Of a DNA stretch of 64,000 bases, positions 45,308 to 57,223 are shown one piece after another. The translations under genes and the position numbers were made by a program. Every line of letters begins with the position of its first letter. Within the stretch, counting starts at the first letter, position 1. Where the stretch lies: the NCBI GenBank assembly GCA_964035575.1, contig OZ037855.1:124001-188000 (forward strand). The letters are read 5' to 3'. This stretch comes from Rhynchopus sp. YZ270_cl-10 (Eukaryota; Euglenozoa; Diplonemea; Diplonemida; Diplonemidae). The notes beneath the pieces were generated by a model, which was given only the letters and a program-made list of their open reading frames with translations, was not told the origin of the DNA and ran no database searches.

Positions 45308-46430
45308 AATTTTTTTTTAAAAAAGGGGGTGAAGAGGAACTAAGCAGGCTTCAAACGATGATGATTATTGTTTTTGAACGCTTTGGGTGCAGTGGACAGA
45401 TTTTTTTAACCCTATCCACCCCAAGCCATTTTTTGAGTTTTGGTTTTAGGGCTCCAACAGGTAAAGGGACCCCAGATGCAAACTTTTGATTGTGGCTTTC
45501 AATTCCATTTGTTCTTCAAGTGTGTGTATGGTAGTGTTTAGGGTCAAACGGTACATGTTATTTCCTTTTTGAATTTTTCTCTGCTATTTTTTGCTGTAGC
45601 TACAAATCCCCCAAGAGGCGGGCGACGTCTACTCAAATATTACCCAAAAAGGTTGAGGATACTTACAGAACTGCACACATGGTTTTACGTTTTTTTGTAT
45701 TGTTTTTTTTTTTTTTTTTTTTTTTTTTTGCAGAAAAAGGCATTGTTGTTTGCTGTGAACTGCAAAAGATTAAGGACAAGCAGATTGCTTTTAATTTTTT
45801 TTTGAGTATCTACTTTTGGAACCAGAGAAAAAAAAGAACGGATTATCCGATAACAAATATTAATTTTCTGGTTCCGGCGGTCCGCTGCTTAGACCAGGAT
45901 GCAGCCCTGTGACCGCTCATCAGGAGCCATAGCTATTGTGGGGTATGGGTTTGGGAAACAGGGCTGGGGTTGGGCACACCAATGTCACCAGGGGACAAGC
46001 ACCAGGGGACTCAGGGGAAGGGGGCCAAAAAATGTGCACCTGAAGAATTTAGGGCAACGAGTGTGGTCAATTTCAAGGCAGGAGGGGGTTTGTTAAAAAG
46101 AGAAAAGGTTTTGTATAAAAAAAAAAAAGAAACATCATCAATGTGCACTCATCTCAGAGTAACAAATCAGGGGTTTCTATTTGTTGCAAAAAGAGTATTT
46201 GACAGGGAGACTCCGCTGCGAATACTTTTTTTTTTTTTTTTCTTCTTCTTTTTCTTGTGTAGACGAAAGAGATTTTTGGTGATGCGTACAAACAAAACGC
46301 CTCATCAGGCTTCGGTGGGCGCAGGCACACGACTAAATCGATCGGTTCGTTTTTGTTTTTTGAAAACTTGGTTGTATTAGTGTAGCCACCCTAGAGTGTG
46401 CTCCACTATATTGCTTTTTTTTTTTTTTTT

Positions 46431-46492
46431 GATAAATTGTTGGAGTAGTGTAGTTGCCTCGGTTGTGTTGCCACAGTTGTGCAATCTCCACT
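46431..46492 (+). repeat. Hairpin motif 3 copy
   Basis: GATAAATTGTTGGAGTAGTG onward, near-identical to 16157 and 40828. A relative with a TAGTG/CACTA stem lies just upstream at 46362-46410, and others at 58372-58420 and 15205-15252. Confidence 0.6.
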
Positions 46493-48427
46493 GTCATCTT
46501 TTTCTCTACTTTTTTTTATTGCGACAATACGGTGGCAATCAGAAGTTCAGTTGCACTGGATGAAGAGTGGATATACTCCACTATTGTGCTCGACACCCAC
46601 AGACAGTTTTTTCAGTATATTTTTTGTTGTCTCAACAATTGCCTAAATACCCACCTTCATGGGCTGAGGCTGCTGTTATATCAACAAAAAAAATATGAAA
46701 AACTTTTGAAGAATTGGGCCTGTGTGGCGCAAAAGAAAAACAGAAAATACACGAAAGAAATGGGAAGATTAATAGGTCATGGTTTGTTGTGAACAAAACT
46801 AGAAATTGTGTTTAAAAAAAATCAATGCAAAGATGAAGGGAAGTAATACGCGCACGGACCAATAAAACAAGGGTGCCAGAAAAATAATAGGGTAAGTAGA
46901 ATCTGACAATGTAGTTGCATTATTTCTATTTTTCCAAGAAAAACCAAAACAAAAGGAAACGTGGCAGAGATATGCCTCTGTACACACACATGGGGTATTA
47001 TATTGGTTTGAATCAGTTCCCACCACAAAGTATTTTGCCCTAATAGAAAAGACAAAATTAGATTTTTTTTTTTTTTTTTTTGTTTCTGTTTCTTTTTTCT
47101 TGGATTACACGCAAGTAGTCTGCACGCTTGTTTTTTTTTTTTGCATTCTCAAGTTATTTCACATACCATGCGAGTAAAATAGATGGGCGATTTGTGCATT
47201 TTTTAGCACGTCTTTGGGCTTGTCATTGATAGGCGGTCTAAGCATGACTAACTTACCGTAATCGTAAAAAAGGTCGAACTTCCAGAAAAATCCTGAAAAG
47301 GTCGACCATTATTACGGTTCGATAATTTTTTTTTACGATAACAGTTATTTTTATACCTAACATTTTGGTAATGCCACAAAGAGATGCTAGACTCTCAACA
47401 AAAGTGCGCCACTTTCATTTTTACCCACACAGTACTTCTTTTCAAAGGAACGCAAGCGAGTGCAGTGCAGGGGGGAGAAGAAACACTTTTTTGGATAGTC
47501 CATAGAGAACCCAATGGGGGGGTTCCCTCAATTTGGCACCCAACAGCATTTTTTTTTTTTTTGTCGCAATCTGTTAAAATACAAAACTTACTTTTTTTTT
47601 GTTGTGGTCAATAAAAAATGTTGCAAATTACGTGAGTGTTTGCAAATTTTTTTCGTTCTTGTGAGAGGAAGGGACCACATGGAGCAACTAGAGAAAATAG
47701 AGAAAAAAGAACGCTTCAAGATGAATACACAAACATCCTGGAAGAAACTCCTCACCGGACGCAAGACACAAGAAGAGAGAAAAGCTGTCAAGACGATCCT
47801 CCGCCTCTCATGCTTGCAAAGGCCTACATACATTCCTGGTTACTAAATGAACGCCGCCTGAGTTAAAAAATATATTTCCTTTACCTTAGAAAAAATACAA
47901 TCTGGCCATGACACATGGACAGGAGCGAAAGGGGGTGAGGGAGCGGGGTTGTTTTGTTTTGTTTTGTTTTTTTTTTTTTTTTTTTTTGGAAGGGGGTTTT
48001 GTTTGTTTGTTTTTTTGCAGCAGTTATTGGGAAAGCACTGTCCAGCAAGAGTCGGGGCGTTTGCCTTTTTTGAGAGACCGTAAAAAGCCTTTGATACTGG
48101 TGGGGGAGCCATGTAACAGAGAAAGCAATCCTCCTGCTTTTAGTTCAGAGAACAGAAGCACAAGAGGGGAAAAGGGGAAAAAGAAAAACAATAGCGCACA
48201 CAATACACAACGCATCTGTGTCGTTCAAAAAGGGATGGGGGAGATTTTTTTTTGGGGGGGTCTTTTATGCATATGGACTCGTCCGGAAACCCCTCTGGTA
48301 AGATTCATCCTTTTGGGTATTTTTGGGTTTTTTTGATGATGCCCCCCACAAAAAGTGCATCTAGGTGATATTCTGATATGAAAATAGGTTTTTTGGGGGG
48401 TCTGAGGCTATATTTTCGCTTTTTTAA

Positions 48428-48899
48428 TCAGATTTTCAGCCTTTTATTGTCGTTCTTCTGGATCTCTTCTCTCTTTCTCTTAATCCTGCCATGCCGCCTT
48501 GACAAGGTTTCATTGACCTCTGTCAAATCTACTGGATCAATGCCAGGGACTTTTGCTTTGCGGGTCACCTTGGATGTGGAGACTCCATAGTAAATACAGG
48601 TTCCCTCCGTGTCAGAGTACACGCTAGCTGAAATGACACGACCGTTGCTCGGGTAGCAGTACACAGACGAAAAGAGATTGATGGAAAGAAGGGTGCACTG
48701 ATACGTATGAGTACGAGGGAATGAGATAACAAAGGCCTCTGTGTGGGGAAGCTCGCGCAGGGCACCGACAATGACCCCTACGGTAAGGATCTCCTGACAA
48801 CAAGAATCATCAGAGAGAGGGTTCGAAACGACACCAAGTGTGCGTCGCACCCATTCTTACCGTGTTTCTCGACAAAAAAGTGAACTTCACTGCTGTCAT
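48428..48899 (-). CDS. Small spliced gene of unknown function
   Basis: A 134-residue protein from exon 1 (48899-48861, 13 codons) and exon 2 (48793-48428), joined in phase 0 across a 67-nt intron that starts GTAAGAATGG and ends in a pyrimidine-rich TTCTTGTTGTCAG. The product begins MTAVKFTFLSRNTEILTVGV, has normal soluble-protein composition to about residue 100, and ends in a basic tail (RIKRKREE, KRLKI) that could be a nuclear signal. I recognise no family. Without the intron, exon 2 lacks an ATG start. The ATG lies only 45 bp from the end of element I, so the natural 5' exon or leader may have been displaced and the true start may differ. GC content is lower than in the other genes. Confidence 0.55.
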
Positions 48900-48943
48900 T
48901 GCCACGTTTTTTTCTTCCAAAAAATACGTAAAAAAATATCATA

Positions 48944-50010
48944 CATTGAAATCCCCGGGAGTCGCGGAGACTCTCCACTGGTGTTTTCGAGAGTTTTAGC
49001 GATTAAAAAAAAAGAAAAAAAATTCGCGATTAATCGCGAATTTGTGAAAAACTCTCGAAAACTCTCCAATTTAAAAAAAAAACTCTCCAAAACTCTCCAA
49101 TACTCCCCGATTTAAAAAAAATACTCTCGAAAACTCTCCAATTTATAAAATAAAAATTTGCGATTAATCGCGAATTTATGAAAAAATCTCGAAAACTGGG
49201 CCATCTATGAACGGGGAGAGATTTTTTCACAAGCTCTCACTACGTTCCGAGGGGGTTTTTGTACTTTAGTGGTGTGGCTGGCAACATGTATTCTGTGGTG
49301 GTCAAAAGTGCAATGTTCCTTCTCCAATGGATTTATTGGGTGTACTGCTATACTGGGACAATATGGTCAGATCACTCTTCAAACCACCTGGAAAAGTGCA
49401 CGGCATCTAAAAATTTCCGCCTGCGGCGGGAAGCCTCGACCCGTTTTCACCCTTTTCTTGTTCCTTATCCCCATATTTAAAATAGCCCTGCTTACATGTG
49501 GTGGTATGCTTCAGTGCTGGTATGGTGTACCATTTTTCGCCCAGAGTAATTTAAGCGTAATTATATCTTAAACAGGTGTGGATAATTTCCAAGCGCGGAA
49601 TTAACCCGTCGCATTTGTGATCGACCTGTGGGCTCGTTTGCTCATGTCCGCCACCACTGTGCCGCCTAAAGCCGCGAGGCTTATCACCCCTCTGTCGTGG
49701 TGGGTGCATTTTGCGAATCAATCGGTAGGTGTAATGTGAGTACGTAGACTGAACGTGTGCCCAGGTAGGCGCAGGTCAGATGCGGATAGCACCAGGTGTG
49801 CACGGTTGTGTTTGGGGTAAAATGCTACAAAAAATCGCGATTTTACTCCCGGGGATTAATCGCGAATTTTGTCGCGATTAATCGCGAAAACTCTCCGTAA
49901 AAAAAAAAAAAAACACTCTCGAAAACTCTCGAAACCAAAAAAACACTCACGGGGAGTTCGTTTTTTTTGATTTTTTGCCAAACTCCCCGTGACTCCCCGG
50001 GATTTCAATG
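48944..50010. mobile_element. Element I, with AAACTCTC words and TA flanks
   Basis: CATTGAAATCCCCGGGAGTC and its inverted partner bound 1067 bp, flanked by TA (48942-48943 and 50011-50012). AAAACTCTC-like words and TTCGCGATTAATCGCGAA palindromes crowd both ends. The core includes a hydrophobic open frame (49260-49490) and a stray hAT right end. I see no transposase. It stands directly upstream of the gene at 48428-48899. Confidence 0.7.
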
Positions 50011-50012
50011 TA

Positions 50013-52148
50013 TGAAATATAAGTAAAAAGGGGGGGAGGGGAAATAAACAAAAATAAATGCCCAAAATATGCCCTCTGGGGTGGTAGGTGTATGGTGGGT
50101 ATCAAAAAATTGGGTTGTTTGGGTGTTTTGAGCAGAAAAACCTCAAAAAACCCCAAAAGGATGAATCTTACCAGGAGGGTTTCCGGACGGACCCAATATA
50201 TTTACAGAGATGGGGAGGAGAATAAGAAATTTATTGATGTGAGAGCAAATATGGTTTGTTTTAAAATGAAAAGGTGGTAAAAGAGGTTCTTGTTTTTTGT
50301 TGTTGTTTTTTTTTGTTCTTTCTTTTTTTTTTTTCTTTTTGCGTGCCCAGTGTTCAGGAAGCTGGTGGACGGATGTCAGTGATGCATGGTGGATTTTTTT
50401 TGTGTTTTTGAAACCCAGTTTTTCGGGCTTTTATGTGTTTTTTTTTAGGGGGGTTTTTTTTTTCGATTTTCGAGCGAAAATGGTGTCGCCGGGTTTGGGT
50501 TTCCGTGGGTCACGTGGTCGCTCCAAAAATTAATTTTTACGATGTTCTTTGCCGGGACCCTGGGTTTTCTGCATCACTGACGGTCCCCCTGCAACCCTAG
50601 AAAGGAATATGTCCCCCAACATAGAGAAGAAGCTTCGTGGGAGGGAACGGCGCGTTTTGTCGATCCCTCCCCACACCCACAACCTCAAGATGAAGGCCAC
50701 ATCCACGAACGTCCACTCGTTTATGAAGACAGTAAAAACATCATCTTCGGCAACATTCGGGCCACAAAAAAGGATTTTCGTTTACTTATACAGAAAGCAG
50801 ATTTGACCACTTTTTATTGATTTGTGGCGAAAATCTGCCACATAAAAGGGGAGGTACAGAATGGTTTGAGAACCTACGTCACTTTGAAAACAAAAAAGGG
50901 GGGGTTTAAAAATAGAGGGATTGGAGGGGAATAAGGGCGGGGGCGGGAGCAACGAAAAGAAAATATTGAAAGATGAATATGCCCATGGGGCAGGAACGTC
51001 TTTTTTTAAAAAAAAGAAACAGCGATGAATTTGTTTTGTAGTGTCGTTATGAAGGGACAACCTCCTCTTGTATAAAAAAAAGGGGGCTTTTGTTTTATCT
51101 TGCGGGATATTGTCAAAATCACCATGTCAAAAAGACAGATTTCTGTCACAAAAAATTTTCCCATTTTTGGGGATGTTTGGACAAAGAAACCCATATGTCA
51201 ATCAACAGGGATTCGGTGTGGGGGCGAAGAAAATTGTCAAATGTACGTGTCTTGGCGAAGTGAGGCGACAAGCAAAAATTTCGGTTTTTTCCCTCTACTT
51301 CAGAATCTAAAATGACTATATTTTTTCAAAAGAAAAAAGAAAAAAGAAAAATCAAAATTCTTGTTCCGTTGGAACTTCCGTTTGAGTGGGGCCATTCAGA
51401 CAGTATTCACAATTCCAGAAAAGAAATATTTTCTCGGAAGCGTGGAAACTCACCGAAAACCCAACAGACCTTAAAGAGGTACACGGAGGACGGGATAAAG
51501 AGAAACAATAGTGCCGTTTTTTTTGGGGGGGGGTGTGAGACTTTTTTTTTTTTTTGGCGGACATTTGTGAATAGGTAACGCAGCTTCGTTCCTAAGCAGC
51601 GCGGGAGGAATAAAGAAAAAACAGGGTTGAAGGCGCGTGTAAGGACCCGGTCTTAGGACCGGGTCAAAAAAAGTTTTTTTTTTTTTTTTTTGGGAAGGCT
51701 GAACCTAAGAATCATCTCGCTTTGAGTACCACGAAGAATTTTTTTTTTTTTTTAAAAGCTGTCAATGTGCTTCTCGTGCACATCGTATTGATATTGTTTA
51801 AAAAAATGGCAGTTGTTGTATGCACGGACTGACCCACGATGTCACCCATCCACAATAAAATACGGGTATGTGTGACTCGTATGCCGTATAACCAGGAGGA
51901 TTCTAATTCAAAAAAGAAAATTTAAATCAGGGGTATGTGAGGGTACCCGAAGCACACAACTAAAAAAATATCAAAAATAAGTTAAAGTACAAGCGCCTCT
52001 GCGGGGCGCAGGCGCCAGAAATATAACACAATTCCTTCAGAAAAGGAGCTTGCAGGGTTAGATGGGGGACACATTGTAAAAGATGAACCTAAGCCTGCTG
52101 TGGTCACTTTTTGACAAAGTGAACCATTTCCCCCCACCCACCCACCCA
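50013..52148. other. Intergenic DNA, weak coding signal at 50590-50820
   Basis: The plus strand at 50590-50820 is GC-richer and open in two frames. One, after a possible acceptor CCCTGCAACCCTAG, ends FGNIRATKKDFRLLIQKADL and could be a terminal exon; I recognise no domain. A 12-bp inverted repeat GTCAGTGATGCA/TGCATCACTGAC lies at 50374 and 50570. A motif 2 copy lies at 51987-52017 and a degenerate motif 1 near 52079. The rest is AT-rich low complexity. Confidence 0.3.
51987..52017 (+). repeat. Hairpin motif 2 copy with changed stem
   Basis: AAGCGCCTCTGCGGGGCGCA followed by GGCGCC. GCGCC/GGCGC replaces the usual pairing. Confidence 0.5.
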
Positions 52149-52381
52149 CACGACGGGACCCAGTGACACGTGACAAGTGAAATCACATGTCATTTCACTT
52201 GTCACTTGTCACTCAAAAAAGTCACTTGTCATGACAAGTGATTTTCTATTGGAATATAGGCTATTCACTTCTCATGACAAGTAATTTAATTGTCATTTCA
52301 CTTGTCATTTACTTGTCACCTTTTTCACTTGTCATTCACTTGTCATTTTCACATGTCACCTTGTCACTGGGTCCCGTCGTG
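52149..52381. mobile_element. MITE J, with CACTTGTCA words
   Basis: The terminal inverted repeat CACGACGGGACCCAGTGACA encloses 233 bp almost entirely made of CACTTGTCA/TGACAAGTG words in both orientations. CACCCA stands on both sides as a possible 6-bp target duplication, though the flank is low-complexity. It is non-coding. Confidence 0.7.
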
Positions 52382-52387
52382 CACCCA

Positions 52388-53923
52388 CCAGACCAACCAA
52401 CCCGCCATTTTAATTTATTTTTGTTCAGCAGAAAGGGGGGAAGATTTGCGTACTTTTGAACAAAACATCACCCTCTGAATGCTAGGATGCATGACGGCAC
52501 ACCTAAAACACTGCAGAGCGTTTTTGGCAGGGACGGTTGTTCTCGTTTTTTTTTTTCTCCTCTTCTTTTCAAATTTGTTGCATGTAAGTAGGGGGGAAAA
52601 CCCCCTAACCCAAAACACCCGACGAGATAGAAAAACGCAAAAACATAAACAAAAAAGCAACAAACAAAGAAAAGAAAAGAAAGAAAATTTGGCGATCCTC
52701 TCGCGTCGCCACTTTTTTTTTAGAAGAAATACAAACAAAATATTTTTTTTTCTCAAAATATTCCACACAAAAAATTGGATAAAAAAATACAATTCCGGAC
52801 TTACAAAAGCCCGGTCAGCTGGGAGGCACGGGGAAAATGAATATGCCTATCAAGGGGAGAGGGGAGTAAAGTCGAGAATTTGCGACCTTCGAAAAAAAGA
52901 AATTTTTTTTTTTTTTTTGTGGTAAATATGAACCGAAGACTGAAAAAAAAGAAATAATCTGAGTTGCTGTATGAGATTACTGCATTGCTGTACCCACGAA
53001 TAAGGGCAAATGACAACAACAGTAAGACAAAAGCGACCTGGCCATACAGAGACAGTTTATGATAGGCCTACTCTCAGACCGAAAGCATGCCGACAGAAAA
53101 AAAAAATTTTTAAAACGTGAACCAAAAGATCAAACGGAAGAGGGCTACCTTGGGATGGGTGGGGCAAACCCATTTTTGAGAGTTCTGAGAGGGGAAGTAA
53201 CAAAAGAAAAAGGGGCGTTTTTTGTTGAATGAAAGTACAGTAAAAAAAAAAAACAAAATTATGCAGTCTGAATATAAAAAAAATGACGGGGCAAAAAAAG
53301 GGAGAACAGGGGGAAAGTGAAATTGGAATGGGAGGGAATGACGGAGCCTGGCTTTAATAGTTACTTTTTTTGTTAAAGAACTACAACAATTTTATTTTTA
53401 GTCATGTTCTTGAGTTAGTGGGGATTCTTTTGTGCGTCATTTTGAACACTATATTTTTCGAGAGGGGGGGGTATGGTCCAGTGCAGAGGTTTGCGCAACA
53501 GTTTTTGCCAAAAACTTCTGTCAAAAAAGAAGAGGAATTTTTCTCTTCTCTCTCGCTTTATTCAAAATTATGTTATGATGACATGATGTTTTTTTGTTAT
53601 TGTTGCGGATTTTATTATCACAAAGGACCACCCCTATTCAAAACCGCAAATAGTTTTTCGTTTATTTTTCGTTTTTTCTTGGAAAATATTTCTTTCTTTT
53701 TTTCGCGTTCGACAAACCTTTTTGTGGTTCTCTCCTTTTCCCCTCAACCGGGAAATAAAAAAAGATAAAAAAGTTTTGTCACATAATTAATTCGCTTTGC
53801 TTCAGAATTATTTTTTTTTTTTTTTTGCTTTTTTGACGGTTCCCTCTCATTCTGTTTCAGTAATATTTGTGTCAACAGAGGCACATCCATCCCCTTAGCC
53901 CAGACACCACATTGTTGCCCTCT
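52388..53923. other. AT-rich intergenic DNA, no gene seen
   Basis: Homopolymer-rich DNA downstream of the RRM gene. I see no gene or recognised motif. Confidence 0.5.
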
Positions 53924-55044
53924 CTACTGCTGCATGTTCAGGAACATGATGGGCTGTTGGACCTGCTGGATTTGCTGCTGGTACTGCGGCACCATGACGA
54001 GCTGGACGTACTGCACGTTGGGTTGCTGCAAGGACATGGCGAAGGGCTGCTGGACAGCCTGCAGGTTTACGCCGCCTGCGGACTGTACGTACTGCACGAC
54101 AGGTGTCTGGAGCTGTCCCCCGATAACAGCGGCAGAGACCTGCTGCTGCTGCTGCTGCTGTTGCTGTTGCTGTGGTGCTGCCGTCTGTACCGTCGTGGCT
54201 GCTGCCGTCTGCTGCAGTGGTGTGTTGAGTGCAGCGATCTTCCCAATACGCAGCGCCTGTGCAGCTGGCGACATATTTACGGAGACAGGCGTGCTGCTGC
54301 TGGAGGAGAGTGACGACTCATCCCCACGGCTTGAGGACATTGCCAGGGAGGACCTGGACGGCGGGTGGATCGGGGGCGGCAGTGAGCGGTGGGAGCGTGC
54401 GTTCTTGCCAAAGGCGAGCATGGGGTTGTGCCAGATAGACGCACCGAAGTCGCATTTGACGAAGCTCGCGGCATCCAGCTGAGGGGAGTGCACGCGGTAG
54501 CCGTTGTACTCCATCGAGTCCACGATGTTGATGCACTCCCGTGCGGTCGCGTTGTCCACGAACTGCACGTACGCATGCGAGATCGTCGCCGCACGCTTCG
54601 CACGCACGCTCGCAGGGATCACCGCCACCAGCTCGATCTTCGACATGTATGCCTTCAGATCACTCTTGCCCACAATCTCCAGAGCCTCCTGCAAAGACAG
54701 GTCTGCATTCGCCTTCACAGAAAGCACCAACACATTCGAGTCGCGGATCTCCACCTTGAAGCCTTCACGGTGGCGGATCTTCAGCTCAGCCATGCGCTCC
54801 TCGTGCACATCACCGGTGAAGTACACCAGCTCCTTGTGGCTGTGTGTGGGTGGTTTGTAAAAAGGAAATGTTTCGTATTAGTTTTTTGTACATACACGAA
54901 GCGCTCAAGGCATCTGCAGTTTGTGCCTGCCTGTGCGAAGAAGTCACGGAGGGGCACGTGGTCGGGGAGCACCGAGACGTATGCGTTGGGAACAATCTCG
55001 CTCATGACCTTGTTCGCTGCGCGCTTGCTGTCCTGGGTACGCAT
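53924..55044 (-). CDS. RRM RNA-binding protein with poly-Q tail
   Basis: A 354-residue protein from exon 1 (55044-54896) and exon 2 (54839-53924), joined in phase 2 across a 56-nt intron with GTATGT at one end and CACACACAG at the other (54895-54840). The splice gives LERFVHKELVYFTGD. Residues about 85-170 look like an RNA-recognition motif: an RNP2-like NVLVLSVK at 85-92, an RNP1-like ISHAYVQFV at 136-144, and the closing helix and strand NATARECINIVDSMEYNGYR. The second half is S-rich, then Q-rich with an 11-residue poly-Q at 273-283 and a QQ/V/P tail, typical of low-complexity regions in mRNA-binding proteins. It lies 0.9 kb downstream of the leucine-rich-repeat gene on the same strand. 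Start: first ATG after the acceptor at 55095; M14 is an alternative. Confidence 0.85.
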
Positions 55045-55094
55045 GTTTGGCGTCGGTGGGGGGATCTTCTTTGCCCTGCTTTGTGCCCTCGTCG

Positions 55095-55134
55095 CTATTG
55101 TGAAAGGGGTGGGGACGGAAAAAGAAGTAGAAGT
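55095..55134 (-). promoter_or_regulatory. Probable trans-splice acceptor of the RRM gene
   Basis: The minus strand reads a pyrimidine tract (TCTTTTTCCGTCCCCACCCC) then TTTCACAATAG, 50 nt before the ATG at 55044. It has the same layout as the CCCH gene. Confidence 0.45.
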
Positions 55135-55924
55135 TGCAAGAAAAAGAAGAACAGAATCAAGAGAAGGAGCGGTGTGTGGAGATGTGTCGAAAGGGGGGTT
55201 TTGGGAAAATGAACGACGGCAGGTGCGTGTGTTTTGTGTATGCTGTTGTGTTGAGGTGCTGGTCTGTGTGTGTTTTTATCAGTTTCCGGGTACCCCTAAG
55301 TGCGAGATATATACCATGTTACGCGCGTGTGTTGGGGGAAATGAGTGATAAAAAGGGTGCCTGGAGACACGTTGTGCATGTGGACAGCAGTATCCTTGTG
55401 ATTATATTGAAGTGCCGAAACACAACCTGATTGCACTGTAATGAAATGCAGAAGGGTATGTGGGAGGGGGGTCGTATTGTTTGAGAAAACAAAACCATCT
55501 ATGTGGGAAAGCTCAAGGCTCTCGTAGTGATTAGAATGAGAAATAAATAAAAGAGAAGTTGGCAGTGCAAACGTTTCACTGTTCATCAGCGGACGCAGGC
55601 ACCGGGTTATCGAACCCCAGAGCACTTCAATAAATAATCTAAAAAACAACTGATATCGTCTCATAAGCGATGAAAAGAACAAGATCTAGCCCAGTACACA
55701 ATGCACGAACACAATCTTATTGCAATCACTCTCGACAAGAAAAAGGGTGGAAAACGTGTTGACCGGAACACTCTCCACTACGCTACAAACGTTTGTTAAT
55801 GCTGCACCCTGAGACATTATCCAAGGGCACATTGTAAAATTTTGAACCGAGCCAAATGGAAGCAAATACCGCCTTCCCATCTCATACGAGAGACATACTC
55901 CACTCCCGAAAAGGTCCGTTCCGA
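55135..55924. other. Intergenic region between two collinear genes
   Basis: A degenerate motif 2 (55563-55605, GTGCAAACG... GGACGCAGGCACC) is the only recognised feature. I see no gene. Confidence 0.5.
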
Positions 55925-57223
55925 CTAAAAGTATTTGTGGTTGTCGTTCTGGTCTTCATAGAAGCCGTCGTACGCACCACCGAACCCCATGTCTATATCA
56001 TCATAGTGCTCTTCGTCGTAGTCGTCGTACTGATGTTCATCGTCTTCACCGCATTTGTTCATGAGCAGCTTCTCCCCCTGAAGCCTGTGGCAGTGTTGCA
56101 AAAAGAAGGATCCAGTGACGGTGTCATCCCCAAAATCGTCAAGACCTATCGTCTTCAACCTTATGCATTTGAAGAGGAAGAAGCTGCCCACATATTCAGT
56201 GTTGGCAAAGCCAGACATGTCTGCCGTGGTCAGCGCCGCGCACCCTGCGAGGAAGTGCTCCCCGATGTGCGTGACCTTGCACATCGCAGACATATCGAGT
56301 GTGTCCACCTTCGAACAGCAGTCCATGAAGTAGCTTCCAATGCGCTTCACGTTGCACAGCCCGGATAAGTTCACTTCGCATAGGCCGTCGCAGCCAGAGA
56401 GAAAGGAGTTGCCGATAACTTCGAGCTTGCGCAGTTCGGAGAAGTCCGCTTGTTCCAAAGCCTCACATTGGTCGAGAAAGCCGTCCCCAACCTTCTCGAC
56501 ATTGCGCAGATCGGAGAGCTGAAGATCTTCGAGAGTGCCGCATTCGTAGAGAAAGTTGTTCCCGATCTCGACGACGTTGTCCAAACCTTTGAGATCTATA
56601 GCGAAAAGTCTGTAGCATTTCGAAACAAAGTTGTCCCCAATCCGCACAACACTACGCAAACCTGAGAGATACACCGTCAGCAGCAGCTGGTTGTTGCTGA
56701 GAAAGCCATTTCCGATCTCTGTCACGGCCGACACCACAGATATATCAACCGCAGTCAGCAACGACCCCACGAGGAAGTCGTGCGGCGCCGCGGCAATGTC
56801 CCTTGAGAGCACCACGTCCTCGACATCGCAGTCCTCCTTCTCCCTCTTCTCCTCCTCTGTCTCCTCCTCCTTCTTCTTCTTCTCCTCCTCCGTCTCCTCC
56901 TTCTTCTCCATATTATCCTCCGTCTCCTTCTCTACAGCATCCTTCGGTTTATGTGCCTCCACTTCTTCTGCTGTGCTGCGAGAGGCTGACGCAACAAACC
57001 ATACCAAACGCGTCCACAGCACCAACACCACGACAAACGCGAGCAGCAGAGGGCACAGCCACCAAGCGGCTGGGTCTTCCGTTGCAGTGCAGCGGTTGTC
57101 AGAGGTGTCGTTCGGGTGCGTCGCAGCAGACACAACCGCACGCCCAAGCTGCGACATGATGTCATCCACATTGACGTCAATGATGTGGTCCTTCCCTGCA
57201 GGGCCCTGTACAGTCAGCTGCAT
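55925..57223 (-). CDS. Membrane-anchored BspA-type leucine-rich-repeat protein
   Basis: A 432-residue protein without an intron. Residues 54-78 (WWLCPLLLAFVVVLVLWTRL and onward) form one membrane span. A highly charged E/K linker follows at about 84-135, probably coiled or extended. From about 148 to 390 there are nine or so repeats of 25 residues of the form V-x-x-I-G-x-x-F-L-x-x-C-x-x-L-x-x-x-x-L-S-x-L-x-N, the BspA/Treponema type of LRR. The C-terminus is acidic and tyrosine-rich (DDYDEEHYDD). Such proteins are abundant in bodonids and some other protists, where they are thought to mediate surface or protein-protein contacts; that is family knowledge. The orientation of the span is not clear, and no cleavable signal peptide is seen. 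The ATG at 57223 is the first after AG sites at about 57230-57260. Confidence 0.85.
   Translation of the reverse strand: MQLTVQGPAGKDHIIDVNVDDIMSQLGRAVVSAATHPNDTSDNRCTATEDPAAWWLCPLLLAFVVVLVLWTRLVWFVASASRSTAEEVEAHKPKDAVEKETEDNMEKKEETEEEKKKKEEETEEEKREKEDCDVEDVVLSRDIAAAPHDFLVGSLLTAVDISVVSAVTEIGNGFLSNNQLLLTVYLSGLRSVVRIGDNFVSKCYRLFAIDLKGLDNVVEIGNNFLYECGTLEDLQLSDLRNVEKVGDGFLDQCEALEQADFSELRKLEVIGNSFLSGCDGLCEVNLSGLCNVKRIGSYFMDCCSKVDTLDMSAMCKVTHIGEHFLAGCAALTTADMSGFANTEYVGSFFLFKCIRLKTIGLDDFGDDTVTGSFFLQHCHRLQGEKLLMNKCGEDDEHQYDDYDEEHYDDIDMGFGGAYDGFYEDQNDNHKYF

Larger units (their letters stand above)
40096..48427. other. Long AT-rich intergenic region with dispersed motifs
   Basis: About 8.3 kb without a recognised gene. 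It contains motif 5 copies (40273-40413, 45157-45307), motif 3 copies (40828-40888, 46431-46492, with a relative at 46362-46410), motif 2 copies (41531-41573, 45112-45152, degenerate near 43796 and 46293), degenerate motif 1 near 41420 and 44548, and long T-runs (42656-42687; near 45704-45730). Open frames here have skewed composition. Confidence 0.5.

Noticed and set aside
54389-55348. 319-codon plus-strand frame
   Set aside because: It is antisense to the RRM gene and its intron and has no domain.
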